From Rebecca billardiae RCC1528 (lineage: Eukaryota > Haptophyta): DNA of 64,000 nucleotides. The first letter of the stretch is position 1; each line of letters starts with the position of its first letter. The DNA is taken from NCBI GenBank assembly GCA_965240325.2, contig OZ251231.1, positions 2,232,001-2,296,000 on the forward strand, in the 5' to 3' direction. Below, one piece after another: positions 39,603-50,578 of this stretch. The translations under genes were made by a program, and so were the position numbers. The notes under the pieces were generated by a model. The model made no database searches, was not told the origin of the DNA, and saw nothing but the letters and a program-made list of their open reading frames with translations.

Positions 39603-42560
39603 TCATAGAAGCTGCTTCTCCGCCGCCGCGGCCTTGGCGCGCAGCGCGTCCTCGCCCGCATCTGGCGCGAGCGCCCCTGTGCAGCACCACCGGTGGCGGC
39701 CGGGCGCGGCGCATCGGGCGCAGGGACCATGGCTCGGATGAAAGGCGCTCCGCGCGCGCGCGCGCGGCTGCCGAGGCGCGCGCATGGCACGTGCCCGCGC
39801 GCGCACGCGCCCGCGCGCACCATCCTCCGGGAAGAAGTAGTCGTTGGCCATCCGGCCGCGGCGCACGTGCACGCCCACCTCGCAAGCGCGCACGCCGCCG
39901 CACAGCTCGCGCTCGAGCGCCTCCGCCTCCGCGACGAGCTCGGCCGACGGCACGAACAGCCAGCGCATGAGCGCGCGCAGCCCTGCGCCCGAGAGCCCGA
40001 CGTGCTCGCGGTACCACGCGCGCATCTGCGGGTTGGCCGCGACGTGCAGCGTGTGCGGCGCCCCCTCAAAGGCCGGGACGCACACCGCAGCGTCGCCCGC
40101 GCACTCGGCGCTGATCAGCTCGCTGCAGTAGCCGGGCTCGGTCTCGATCCAGTGCGCGCGCCGGCGCGAGTGCGCGCTGCCCAGCCGCGCGCGCACGGCC
40201 GCCCCGAGGTGCTCGGGCAGCGCGTGCACGTCGAGGCCGAGCGGGAAGTCGAAGCCGGGCAGCCACGACGGGTCGATGACGAGCGCGCGGCCGGTGGCCA
40301 TGCCCAGCAGCACGTACGCGAGGAGGTTGAACGCGCGGTTGCCGATGTTGTTGCAGTACGTCACGCCCATCAGCAGCCGCGCGCCGGCAGCGCCGCACCC
40401 GCCGCCCGCGCCGCCCGCGCAGCCGTCAGCCGCGCTTGGCCCGGCGCCGAGCGCGCGCGCGTGCAGCTGCGTGTAGTTGGCAATCAGCGCGGCCACGCGC
40501 GCCGCGTCGTCCGCCTGCGCGCGCGCGAGCCGCGCGCGCGCGTCGGCCTGCTCCTCGTCGGCCTCGTCCGCGGCGCCCGCGAGCTCGCCGACGAAGCGCA
40601 GCGCGCCGCCTGTGTGCGGCCCAAAGGAGCCGGACACCGCGTTGAGCGCCTCGCCCAGCTCGTCGGTGCGGCAGCTGAGCGCGCCGAGGTCGCCGCTGAG
40701 GAAGGCCTCGCGCTGCCGCTCGCCCGCCGCGCCGGTCTCCGCGTCGCCCAGCCCCGGCGTGTGCGTGTGCGAGGCGAGCGGCGAGGAGGCGTACGCGCAG
40801 CGCGAGAGCACCGCCGGGTGCGCGACGGCGTGCAGCGCCGCGCCGTGCATGCCCGCCGCCAGCATCGAGTAGGTGGAGCGGTGCGTGACGAGCAGCGCGC
40901 GGGATCGGGCGAGGAGCACGAGGTCGAGCATCGCGTCGCGCGTCTGCTGCGCGTGGCTCAGCCGCTCGTCGAAGCCCTCCATCCGCGTGCCGATGCGCTC
41001 GTTCATGCGCGCGGACGCGCCGAGGCGCGCGAGCAGATACCGCCCGACCGGCGTGTTGTCCGTCGCGAGGAAGATGGGCGCGGCCGACGCGTCGCCGGCG
41101 GGGGCTGGCGCGTCGGCCGCGGCGGCGTCCGCGCCCGCGGGCGCGCGCGCGTCGAGCACGAGGGCGCGCGCGCACTCGGCGAAGAGGCGCAGCTCCGGCC
41201 GGATGGCGCGCGCCGCGTTGACGAGCAGGTTGCGGTCGCGCCACTTCGCCGCGGCTGGATGCGACAGCGCCGCTGCCTCCAGCTCGGGCAGCACGCGCTC
41301 CAGCCCGGGCCGCAGCCGCGGCGGCGCGAGCTCGATCGCCGTGCGCAGGAACGTCGCGCTCGTGTCCGCCACGTGCCGGACGTGCACGAGCATGGCGACG
41401 AGCACGAGGTGCTGCCGGTACTCCTGCGGCTCGACGGCGCCGCCGTGCTCGCGCGTCTCCTCCGAGCACAGCTCCTTGAGCGTGCTCCACGCGACGGCGC
41501 GCACGTCCTGCGGCACCTCGATCACCGGGTGATACAGGCAGAGGCCGATCAACTCGGCGCCCGCCTCGAGCCGGCCGTGCGTGATCAGGCGCACGCCGCG
41601 GGCGAGGGCGAGGCGGACGCGCGCCTCGTCGGAGGGCGCGGCGCGCGGCTCCCCGCCCTCCTCGCCGAGCGCGAGCAGCGCCTGCAGCCGCTCCGCCGGC
41701 GCCATTCGCAGCCGAGCCATCCGGTGCGCGTGGTCGGCCAGGGCGCGCGGCTCGTCCGGCGGCTGCGCGCTGCACTCGCGCACAAAGGGTGACTGCGCGG
41801 CGACGAGGAGGGCGAAGAGGCGCTGGTCGACGAAGAGGCCCTCCTTCTCCGCCGCGAGCACGCCCTGCGACCTGTCTGCCGCGAGCGCCTCGCCCGACTC
41901 GCCGCGCGCGAGCGCGAGCAGCTGCGCGTGCAGCGCGCCGCTCAGCGCCAGCATCGTCTCCGCACCCTCGCCGAGCGACGGGCCGGCGGCGGGCGTGGGG
42001 AGCCACGGGAGGATGGCGCCGAGGAGCTCGGGGCTCGGCGGCGGCGCGTGGGCGCAGCACCCGCCGAACGACGCGCCGAGCAGGCCCGCGTCCACGAGCC
42101 GCCCCAGCGTGTACGCGCGGACCTCTGCGCCACACGAGCCGCCGTGATCAGTTGGCCCGCTGCTAATGCAGTTGCGCACGACGGTGTGTACCAGGCTCCC
42201 GACCGACGCCGCGTTCACCAGATCGGCGTCGATCCTCATGCGGCCTGCAGCGAACAGACAGCGCTCGACGTGCTGGATGGCCAGCCCCATCAGGCGCACC
42301 TGCGCGATCGGGTCGACGGCGATGCGCGTCTCAGCGCTCGCAGGCTGCTCGGGCGCGGCAGCCGCGCCGCACGAGCCGTCGGCGGCGCACGAGGCGAGCG
42401 TGTGCGCCTGAATGTCCTCGGTGCCGACGGCCTCCGCGGCACGCACGCACGCAAGCCGCGTGGCGAAGGCGACGGCAAGCCACAGGGCGCGGCGTCTGCT
42501 CAGCGTGGCTGCCGCCATCGCGACTGAGCAGATCAGCACGGGTCCCGGATTAGAAATCAT
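39603..42560 (-). CDS. Fucosyltransferase-like protein with domain halves in reversed order
   Basis: 937 residues after removal of one intron (39820-39677; GTGCGC..CACAG), which changes the tail to FFPEDGALAPDAGEDALRAK then stop. The N-terminus is a signal peptide or anchor (RRRALWLAVAFATRLACVRA); ATG 42518 is an alternative start. Two groups of motifs resemble GT11/GT23/GT37-type fucosyltransferases. At ~737-905 are the acceptor-side motifs TYCNNIGNRAFNLLAYVLLG and RALVIDPSW and the donor-binding VGVHVRRG. At ~495-565, upstream rather than downstream, are motifs that normally follow it: FLATDNTP, DAMLDLVLLARSRALL and HRSTYSMLAAGMHG. Residues 50-450 are helical and unassigned. Likely a Golgi/ER glycan-fucosylating enzyme, if active. 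It shares a 108-bp divergent promoter with the hydrolase gene. Confidence 0.7.
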   Translation of the reverse strand: MISNPGPVLICSVAMAAATLSRRRALWLAVAFATRLACVRAAEAVGTEDIQAHTLASCAADGSCGAAAAPEQPASAETRIAVDPIAQVRLMGLAIQHVERCLFAAGRMRIDADLVNAASVGSLVHTVVRNCISSGPTDHGGSCGAEVRAYTLGRLVDAGLLGASFGGCCAHAPPPSPELLGAILPWLPTPAAGPSLGEGAETMLALSGALHAQLLALARGESGEALAADRSQGVLAAEKEGLFVDQRLFALLVAAQSPFVRECSAQPPDEPRALADHAHRMARLRMAPAERLQALLALGEEGGEPRAAPSDEARVRLALARGVRLITHGRLEAGAELIGLCLYHPVIEVPQDVRAVAWSTLKELCSEETREHGGAVEPQEYRQHLVLVAMLVHVRHVADTSATFLRTAIELAPPRLRPGLERVLPELEAAALSHPAAAKWRDRNLLVNAARAIRPELRLFAECARALVLDARAPAGADAAAADAPAPAGDASAAPIFLATDNTPVGRYLLARLGASARMNERIGTRMEGFDERLSHAQQTRDAMLDLVLLARSRALLVTHRSTYSMLAAGMHGAALHAVAHPAVLSRCAYASSPLASHTHTPGLGDAETGAAGERQREAFLSGDLGALSCRTDELGEALNAVSGSFGPHTGGALRFVGELAGAADEADEEQADARARLARAQADDAARVAALIANYTQLHARALGAGPSAADGCAGGAGGGCGAAGARLLMGVTYCNNIGNRAFNLLAYVLLGMATGRALVIDPSWLPGFDFPLGLDVHALPEHLGAAVRARLGSAHSRRRAHWIETEPGYCSELISAECAGDAAVCVPAFEGAPHTLHVAANPQMRAWYREHVGLSGAGLRALMRWLFVPSAELVAEAEALERELCGGVRACEVGVHVRRGRMANDYFFPEDGARGRVRARARAMRAPRQPRARARSAFHPSHGPCARCAAPGRHRWCCTGALAPDAGEDALRAKAAAAEKQLL

Positions 42561-42668
42561 CGGAAATCCTGCATGGAGTCTTGGCAGTGGCCAGGTCCGC
42601 GACCGAGACTCCGCACGTGAATCCTCCGACGGCGGTGAGGGCGCTCGGCGAGGACGCCTACAGCAGCA
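42561..42668. promoter_or_regulatory. Very short bidirectional promoter
   Basis: Only 108 bp separate the opposed start codons of the fucosyltransferase-like and alpha/beta-hydrolase genes, so both must be transcribed from this shared stretch or from within each other's 5' ends. No TATA box was seen. Confidence 0.5.
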
Positions 42669-43667
42669 ATGGCACTGGCGTCGGCGCTCGCTCGCGCACC
42701 CGGGGCTGGGTCAGCTCCCTGGGTAGCAGCACGCTCGCGGCTCTCCCAACGCAAACTTTCGGTACTCGCGCACCGGTGGGTGGGTGAGGAGCCCTCGGCA
42801 AGCTCCTCGCCGCGCCGTGTCGCCATCTTCATGCACGGGATCCTCGGCAGCAAGGCGAACTGGGCGACACCAGCAAAGAAGGTCGTGGAGAGGCACCCGG
42901 GCTGGTCGGTGCTGCTGCTCGACCACCGCGCGCACGGGCAGTCCCCGGCTGGCACGGGCGAGCACACCGTCGAGGCGTGCGCGGCCGATGTGTTTGAGAC
43001 GCTCGACGCGCTTGGAGTGCGGCCGGACGGGCGGCAGGTCGTGTGCGGCCACTCGTTCGGCGGCAAGGTGAGCCTGGCGTACGCGCAGCTGTGCATGCAG
43101 CGCGGCCTGCCCCCGCCGGCGACGACATGGATCTTCGACTCGGTCCCAGGCAACCCGGCACATGCACCCGCCGCACCCACCGAGGACGCGTGGGATGCCC
43201 TCGCCGACTCGGGCCGCGCCGAGCAGTCGGTGCCGTTTGTGCTGCGCGCCGTGACGCGCGCAGCGGCGCGCGGGTACGAGAGCCGCAAAGCGCTTGTCAC
43301 CAGCCTGCAGGAGGAGCACGGGCTCGTGCCCGCCGTGGCGCAGTGGATCGCGCAGTCCACGCGCCCGGCGGAGCCGTCCGGCGTCGAGCTGTGCTACGAC
43401 ATGGCTGCGGTCAAGGCCATGTACGACAGCTATGCGCGCAGCTGCTACTGGCACGTGCTCGAGGGCTCGGACGCCACGGTGGGCGCGGTGGTGGCCGGGC
43501 GCAACGAGGGCGCGTGGGGCTCCGAGCAGCTCGCGCGGCTCCGCGCCGCCGCGGCTGAGTCGGGCGGGCGCGTGTGCACGCACACGCTCGACGCGGGGCA
43601 CAATGTGCACGTGGATGCGCTCGGCGCGCTGCTCGACACGATAGCGCCCACGTTTGAAGATGAATAA
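42669..43667 (+). CDS. Alpha/beta hydrolase (ABHD11-like)
   Basis: A 332-residue protein with the alpha/beta-hydrolase fold: oxyanion-hole HGILG (56-60), strand VLLLDHRAHGQS (81-92), nucleophile elbow GHSFGG with S129, and a C-terminal catalytic His in AGHNVHVD (H311). The spacing and the HG(I/L)LGS...NW and D(L/H)RxHGxS motifs fit the ABHD11/YbfF esterase group, usually mitochondrial or plastidial. The first ~35 residues (MALASALARAPGAGSAPWVAARSR would be typical) are basic and Ala-rich, as in an organelle transit peptide. It probably hydrolyses an ester or thioester; the substrate is unknown. No intron is needed. ATG 42669 is the first in frame. Confidence 0.88.
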   Translation: MALASALARAPGAGSAPWVAARSRLSQRKLSVLAHRWVGEEPSASSSPRRVAIFMHGILGSKANWATPAKKVVERHPGWSVLLLDHRAHGQSPAGTGEHTVEACAADVFETLDALGVRPDGRQVVCGHSFGGKVSLAYAQLCMQRGLPPPATTWIFDSVPGNPAHAPAAPTEDAWDALADSGRAEQSVPFVLRAVTRAAARGYESRKALVTSLQEEHGLVPAVAQWIAQSTRPAEPSGVELCYDMAAVKAMYDSYARSCYWHVLEGSDATVGAVVAGRNEGAWGSEQLARLRAAAAESGGRVCTHTLDAGHNVHVDALGALLDTIAPTFEDE

Positions 43668-43728
43668 TAATGAAGCGCGACGACGACGCGACGACGACTA
43701 CTACACCGCGCCGCAGATAATTACGCTA

Positions 43729-43744
43729 TCTCTCTCTCTCTCTC
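43729..43744. repeat. (TC)8 microsatellite
   Basis: Sixteen bases of alternating T and C just downstream of the hydrolase gene. Confidence 0.9.
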
Positions 43745-44146
43745 GTATAGCAGAGCAGGCTTTACATCACGGTCGGCCCGGCCTGTCCGCGTTACGCGTA
43801 ATCAGTGGCCCGCTCATCATATGATCATCCGAATATATAATATGCTGCTACTATAATTATTGTTACATATATATTATAAATTCATTTAATATGTATAGCT
43901 AAAGTCGTAATACTAATAATACACGACGTAGCCGCAGTGCTATCGCGCCCAACCTCGATCAGTTTTAGACGATCACCATCACCGTGGGATAGGAACTATT
44001 ATATAAATTATAATGAGTATATATAAGTGGTGGCTCACTGCGAATGAGCGCAGCTCGCGCCGACGATCAGCGCCATCACTCTTCACTACTTGTCAACCTT
44101 GAATGACCCCAGTGGGCGGAAATGGCCATATCTCCCGGAGATTGCG

Positions 44147-44168
44147 TTTACTGACGTACGTCAGTAAA
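44147..44168. other. Perfect 22-bp palindrome
   Basis: The centre is TGACGTACGTCA, extended on each side by the complementary arms TTTAC / GTAAA to 22 bases with no mismatch. TGACGT-type half-sites are bound by bZIP factors in many eukaryotes. No gene starts close by, so its role is unknown. Confidence 0.7.
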
Positions 44169-46706
44169 GTTTCGTCGGGATTTTCAGCAATTTCATTGGA
44201 GGAGGGTGCCTCACTCTATTGTCCAAACTTGCATTTTCGGGATGTGAAGCTGTAAGTGTTTCGCCTTGCGGAGTAGCGCAGCCGCCAATCCGTCCAATGG
44301 GAAGCCAGCTCGGGCTTCGCTCAATGAAAAATGATCACATCGGCTCCCGCGAGCCCCGATAGGAAATAGAGCTCGCTCCGTTCCACTTCGTCGGTATCTC
44401 GCCGTCTCGTGGTGGGCGAGGGGCGGAGCTGAGTGGTTGGGTCTGCGGCGCGGACTGCGATGCTGGGCTGCTGACGTTCTCCGCGCGGGATATCTGAGGG
44501 GCACGCGAGCTGTATGTAGGGCACGCCTTGCAAACAATCTCCCCGCTGTACGTGCAGGTCATGCTAGCGTCCTCCGCGCCAAAAAAACCTGCTTGTTCTT
44601 GCGCGAGGCCCGAGTCCGCGGCACTCGGTCGCTGCTCGCCGCAAGCTGGCACGCGTCAGCGTCTACACATTCACGATTCGGTGGTCATCGTGCGCCTGAG
44701 GACGGGGGCGATCTACTGAGTGCGCTGCTAGATGAGCAGGCCCGCGTAAGGTTAGATCACCCTGCTCCTCACGCCTTGCGCGCACCTTGGGTTGCTTCCG
44801 TCACGCTTGAGGCGCTTCACGTCGCACGGGTCGGCGTAAGCTGTGTGTGTGATGCAAGCAGACGTCTTCCAAGCCTGGCTTGTACCCGATGGGAGAGCAT
44901 ACTTCTATCGCCTTCAGCCACCACCTTCTCCGGCGTTCGACGCCCACACTACATGCGACCACAGCCATACGCAGCTCGTCGGGACTCGTCTCCGTTAGCT
45001 TATCGATGTGCAAACGCCAAGGCCTGTGACACGCAGGGAAGACTGATTCGCCATGGCATTTGTGCACTGCGTGAAGTATTGACACCAGCGCACGTTCGCC
45101 AGGTAGATTTGCGGGAGCAGAGCGTGCTTTTCTGCAAGGATTCGCACACGTATCACAGAAGTTCAGCAGTCGCGGGCTCGGACTGAAGATCTCTGCACCG
45201 TCGCTTGGCCGTGAGTGACAGGAACAGGCGAGGAGCTCCCACGGTGCTGGCGCACAACATGCCGTGACAGCGGGGGGCACACACATGGCGCGTGCGCTGA
45301 CACAACCGCGCGGACGACCGGGCTAGGCGCCACTGATCGGCCGCCCTCGGGCAAGGCACCGGCGGACTTCGCGGCCGGAACGCCATCGGGACAGCCGTCC
45401 CTCGTTTCGGCCGCCAGATAGTCTTTCGCCTTCTTCAAAACTCTAAACATTGACTGGCCAAGTAACTCTGAGATTCGCAATCGTGCGGCCAAAAACGGGG
45501 CTGGGGGGCAGTCAAGGTAGTATCGTAACCACGACATATCGATATGTATACATGGCATCGGCGGTAATAAACGGCATGGCGGGCGGCCCATCATGGCGGC
45601 TGCAAGTTCAAGTTGCATGCTAGCTACGCTCGCGTTGAGTGCGTTGACGTCATGGCGGGTGTCCGAAGGCAATGCGCGGCGCGGGCGCCGAGGGGCGGAA
45701 GGGCGCGCGCTCCTGCGCCTGACAGCTGACTGCTCGAACGCGCGCGCGCTGACTGAGCCGTGAGCGCAGCGCATGCGAAACGGCTGCTAACCTGCTTGGC
45801 ACACGGCTCGACACGCCTCGGCGGCGGTCACGGTCGGGACGGAGGCTCTACCGTCTACGGGCGATGTGCAACTCATTCCCTCGGTGCGACTGCGAGGGCA
45901 CTTATCGTTGTACGGCCACGCCGCATCGGCGCATGCGGCCTGGCGCATTGCAGGCGACACTAAGCAAGCGGTCAGCCCGAGCGGTCAGGTTGACCGCTTG
46001 GGCGCTCGGACGGCCAATGTGCAATGCGTGTCTTGGCGGCGCCGAGCGCCCGAGCGGTCAGCCCGACGGATGCTGTGCGGGGCAGACCGGGGCTCGGCTG
46101 CGCCACATGCGTTGCTCGTGATCAGGAGGCTCGGCACCGGCGTCGCACCAGCCCGACGGCTGACGCTCTATCGAATTGCCAACTTGGAAATTATAATTAC
46201 GTTCCGGCTTCCCGACTGAAGGCGTCTCCCGAGTCCCGACCGCCCGGCCACCGGACGAATTAGTCCTCTTCCCGCAAGGAAATGAAGCGGTTTTATATCG
46301 GCGACCATCTTTCAGGCTGTTCACGGCTCGTCAAGAACTATGTCACGAGGCTCATCATCAGTGTCTCTTATTCTTAGTAAACTGTAGTCCTCTTTCCAGC
46401 TGTGACCCTCTTTCAAGAGGCTATCTACCCCCATAGTGATCTTCCGACGGCGCTGCCACCGGCGACGGCTTCATGGGCGGCGTCAGTTCGGCGGGCGTCG
46501 ATCTCGCCTACCTAAGCTGTGTGCGTCTCTTATTATAATAATTGTAGCCGCCGTAAACTCTTGATCACTAACAACTTGCGCCCGCGCCCGCGCCCAAAAT
46601 TTGCGCGCGACAGGCGCGACCGCGCGAGCCGCGAAGAGGCGAGTAAGGAGCCGTACGCGCACGAGGAAAGGCCCCTTCGAGCAAGGAGCGCGCACGACGC
46701 TGCACG

Positions 46707-48188
46707 ATGTTCGCTCTGGCGGTGACGACCGCCCTGGTCGCGTACGGCCAGGTCTCGACGGTGATCCCGAACACGCCCAACCGGATCTACCGCTACGAAC
46801 ACTACCCCGATGTGTGCGACCTGAGCTCCCTGCAGCTGCTGGACATCTACGTGGGAGATGATTCAGCGTGCGTTGCGTTCCAGCAGACGGGACAGTCCTT
46901 CACGTTCGGCGGCTGCCCGGCGGCCACCCCAGCGACGACTCTGTTTGGTGACCAGACGTGCTCGGCTCTGGTCGGAGGGCCCTTCCCGCTCCCGGAGAAC
47001 TCGTGCATGACGACCTCGCAGGCGAACCCGGCGACCCCGCTCAAGCAGCAGTGGCACTGCGCGTCCCGCGTGGCGGCGGACGCCCTCGTGGACCCGCACT
47101 CGAGCTCCGGCGCGTTCACGTTCGACTCGGCGTTCGTCTACTACAACCAGCCCGGATGCGCTGGCTCGCCGTCCGCGTTCCGCCTCGTCATCGCCGATCG
47201 CTGCGTGAGTGCGCCGAACGAGCTCGCGCCGAGCACTGGTTCTTCGTGGAAGCTCGGCGCGGGCGGCGCGTACGAGACTTGGAGCACTGTGGCCTGCTCC
47301 GGTGGCGCGGACTCTACGGCGCTCTACACCAACAACCAGTGCGTCAGCCTCGGCGTGGGGTCGTTCCAAGTCTACCTGCCCTGGGCATGCCCTGCCGGCT
47401 GCGAACTCACTGCTACCCTGCCGTCGATGGGCCGCCGCCAGCGGCAGCAGCGGCGGCTGCTCTTTGGCCACTTTGGCCAGGTGGAGCCGCTCACGCCGTC
47501 GCCGCCGCCGCCGCCGCCGCCGCCGGTGGTCGTCTCGATGTCCTTCGGCGGCGACGTCTCCGAGTGGACTGAGGAGAAGTCGGAGTCGCTCGTCTCGTTC
47601 GTCGCCCAGCAGCTGAGCACGGCGTGCGGCTGCGACTTTGACGAGTCGCGCATTCGCGTCGTGTCGGTGAGCGCCGGCTCCATCGCTGTCGTGATCGAGA
47701 TCACCACTCCTCCGGCTAATGACCCCAGCGCTGGCGGCGGCGGCGGCAGTGGCGGCGGTGGCGGTGGCGGCGGCGGTGGCGGAGGCTCGGTGGCCCTGCC
47801 TGACACATTGCTCGACCCGCAAGCCATCGCTGACGTGATTGCCGAGACGAACACGGAGGAGCTCACTGCGACAGTGGGCTTGCCGGTCGAGGCGCTCGAG
47901 GTGGCGATCCCGTCGCCCACGCCGGTTCCGGTGGGGACGCCCGCGCCCACGCCGGTGCCCACGCCCGCGCCCACGCCGGTGCCCACGCCCGCGCCCACGC
48001 CGGTGCCCACGCCCGCGCCCACGCCGCTCCCATCGCCGACGCCGACGCCGCTCCCTTCGCCGACGCCGACGCCGGTCCCATCGCCGACGCCGACGCCGGT
48101 CCCATCGCCGACGCCGACGCCGGTCCCATCGCCGACGCCGACGCCGACGCCGGGCTCGTGCCCAGTCGGCTGTCAGCCGACTGAGTGA
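46707..48188 (+). CDS. Secreted proline-rich protein with a Gly-rich hinge
   Basis: A 493-residue intron-free protein. The N-terminus ([17 protein letters not shown]) is a short signal peptide. Residues ~20-240 form a Cys-rich domain (about 15 Cys: [41 protein letters not shown]) that I do not recognise. A basic [10 protein letters not shown] site, possibly a processing site, and an SPPPPPPPP linker lead to a ~75-residue alpha/beta module ([23 protein letters not shown]...[18 protein letters not shown]). This is interrupted by a Gly-rich loop and resembles the module in the multicopper oxidase. The C-terminal third is tandem PTPVPTPA / PSPTPTPV repeats, and the protein ends with CPVGCQPTE. 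With no membrane helix, it is likely a cell-wall or matrix protein; the Ser/Thr-Pro repeats suggest O-glycosylation. Confidence 0.8.
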   Translation: MFALAVTTALVAYGQVSTVIPNTPNRIYRYEHYPDVCDLSSLQLLDIYVGDDSACVAFQQTGQSFTFGGCPAATPATTLFGDQTCSALVGGPFPLPENSCMTTSQANPATPLKQQWHCASRVAADALVDPHSSSGAFTFDSAFVYYNQPGCAGSPSAFRLVIADRCVSAPNELAPSTGSSWKLGAGGAYETWSTVACSGGADSTALYTNNQCVSLGVGSFQVYLPWACPAGCELTATLPSMGRRQRQQRRLLFGHFGQVEPLTPSPPPPPPPPVVVSMSFGGDVSEWTEEKSESLVSFVAQQLSTACGCDFDESRIRVVSVSAGSIAVVIEITTPPANDPSAGGGGGSGGGGGGGGGGGGSVALPDTLLDPQAIADVIAETNTEELTATVGLPVEALEVAIPSPTPVPVGTPAPTPVPTPAPTPVPTPAPTPVPTPAPTPLPSPTPTPLPSPTPTPVPSPTPTPVPSPTPTPVPSPTPTPTPGSCPVGCQPTE

Positions 48189-49620
48189 AGACGAAGATGC
48201 AGGAGGGCTGTAGTCTTGGACGGCACCACGGCGACGCCGTCACGCCGTGCCGCCGTCGATCGTGAATATGCAGGTTAGGCCACCGCGTGCCCTGCGGCCT
48301 GCGGGCGGGCCAGCCTGAGCCTGGCCCTTTGCCGTGAATGTGCAGGCCATCACTCAATCAGTGGACATCACGGCCCACGGGTCGGCCCTGAATAAAAGCA
48401 GTGGTATATTACATACTTTATTCCGTAACTCTATACGTATACCGCAGTACGCGTATATATATATATATGACCGCGTTCCGCGGTCCTCTTCCGTCAGAAC
48501 CAACGTAGTTGGGGGCCCGCGGCGCAGCTGTGCTGTCACCCACGTTGAGCACACAATATACGCGCAGTATCCCAAGGCTCGCAGTCGTCGGGTGAGGTGG
48601 CCGCGCGGCGCGCGCGGCCGGCTGGCCGCGTGGTGGGTGGTGCGAGCATTCAGGTGGGGGCAGCAGAGCTTCGCAGGATGCTGATCCGCAGCTGCCAGAG
48701 TGTGCGCACGGCGTCTACCCGGCAACTTGGCGGCCGCTCGCGTCTGAGCGCACAGCGCGCTCCAGCCGCAGGCGCAGAGCACCGTGACTGCCATCGGGTG
48801 CCACGGTTGAACGCGTGGTCGGGCCACAGGCTACTGGTGGGCGCGCAAGCGGTGCCTAGCTGGCCCGCGGCCTCGGTGGCGTCGCGCACCACGCCTCCCG
48901 GCCCGCACCATCCTTCGGTGCTCGCACCAGACTGGCTCGACAGGGGCACCCGGGTGCGCACATGGGCCCCGGCGAGCCCGCGGCGAGGATCCGCGTTCGC
49001 GGGCGCTTGCGAGGGAATTTCGGGGGTCGGAACCGCTCGGGCGGGACAGTGCCACCTGCCCCGCGAGGCGCGCACCCGCAAATCGCGACACGACACCCCG
49101 ACTGGCCGCCGCGTGGCGGCGGCGGGCTAGGCCGTACGGTTTTGCCTCCGCGCCAAAGCAGGCAGGCGGATGCCCGAGCAGGGCGGTCGGCCGCAGGAGC
49201 CGGGCCGCCTGCGAGCTGAAGGACGAGTTGGCTCCACCTCGGCTTCACGCCGGTGGCCAGCTCGCGCTCGTGCGCCCAGCAGCCCGCCCCCGGGCGGCGG
49301 GGGTCGGCTCGGCGAGGGGCGCGAAAGGGTCGCCTTCGCGACGCCTCGTCTCCCGGATGTACAAAACGCGGGGATGACACGCGCCGCGCGCGCCCCCTCC
49401 GCTCCGACTATACGGATAGCTGCGGCGGGTATTTTTCAATGTCTCGCACTATTGGAGTTGATGGTTGGACGATTATGTCAACGGTCGTTCTTGGCATCTT
49501 GCGGCGGCGAGGCCATATTATTTTACTATGGTCACACTACATTAACGAGAGTCTACCCACAATTACCCTGCCTCGCACACTTGGGCGTGGGTTTCGTTGA
49601 TTCCTCTGTTCACTATTCAA

Positions 49621-49815
49621 GACGGCGGACGCGCCCTTTTTCGACGCTAATCCATGCGTAAGGAGGTCTCAAAAAATCGAAACTCGGTCTCCTCCACTCT
49701 GGAAAACACCGCCCAGTCCCTTTTTTCTTTGATCAAAGATCTTTTTGAAACGTGGTTAGGGCCCACGGAGCGGGCTCCACGCTGCGCGTTCCGCCCTGCA
49801 CCGCGGGCCATTAGT
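49621..49815 (+). repeat. Dispersed repeat, copy A
   Basis: About 190 bp similar, on the opposite strand, to 63812-64000. Shared blocks include CTTTTTTCTTTGATCAAAGA (one base shorter in the other copy), GATCTTTTTGAAACG, GCGGGCTCCACGCTGCGCG and CTGCACCGCGGGCCAT. No coding potential was seen. It may be a MITE or a piece of a larger element. Confidence 0.8.
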
Positions 49816-50312
49816 TCGACGTCGTATCTGACTATATACGACGTATTAGCTCGTCAGGACACTCAGACAGACTGCGCTATGTCTGCTATAGTGCTTCTGG
49901 CATACTACTCCCGGTCTCCGCCGCCCGGCATATATTGCATACACGGGGCCGCAGGCCGCTGCTGGCTGAGTGCTGCCGGGACCGCACTCCCGACTCCGCC
50001 GTGCCGAGCTGCGACGGCCACGGCGCCAGTTGCACCGCGACGCCGACTCAGGCCGCCGAGACGCCGAGTCGCCGTCCGAGTCGGACGTGCCGGCTGACGA
50101 CACCAGAGTCGCGGTCGTCGTCGCATGCAGTCTCGGTGACGGTCACGGATTCACGGTCACGGACGTACGGCCCCGCAAGGGCCGAACCGTACTCTGGGTT
50201 CAGTAACAGTCAGTGGCTTACGCTCACTCACGGCTCGAGGCCGAGTCAGAGGCCGCAGTGACGGCGATTTAAAAACCGGGGGTGATCAGACTATCCCATC
50301 CTTGGCTGTGCA

Positions 50313-50427
<115 letters not shown>

Positions 50428-50578
50428 CCGCATCCGCCATCATCGAATATAGTGATCGATCACCGAGTTCACCGACAAGTTAGTTAGTTAGCTAGACAAG
50501 TGACAAGTGACAAGAGTCATCGAGCGTGACAATAAGTGACTGAGCGTCCGAACGAATGCCGTCGTCACGATTCAGCAT

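Larger units (their letters stand above)
43668..46706. other. 3-kb gene-poor region
   Basis: The first 400 bp (43720-44060) are AT-rich with a (TC)8 run and many TATA/ATAAT words. A perfect 22-bp palindrome lies at 44147-44168. From 44200 to 46300 the DNA is ~57 % GC with overlapping open frames on both strands (up to 249 codons) but no domain, signal peptide or codon bias like the real genes. Around 45970-46070 the word AGCGGTCAGCCCGA recurs with an inverted partner. I see no supported gene or RNA here. Confidence 0.45.

Noticed and set aside
44437-45186. 249-codon plus-strand frame (and overlapping minus-strand frames) in the gene-poor region
   Set aside because: No domain, signal peptide or codon bias like neighbouring genes; several frames overlap equally well.
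45163-45774. 203-codon minus-strand frame
   Set aside because: A middle part looks somewhat protein-like (MSWLRYYLDCPPAPFLAARL) but no family is recognised and both ends are low-complexity; not enough support.
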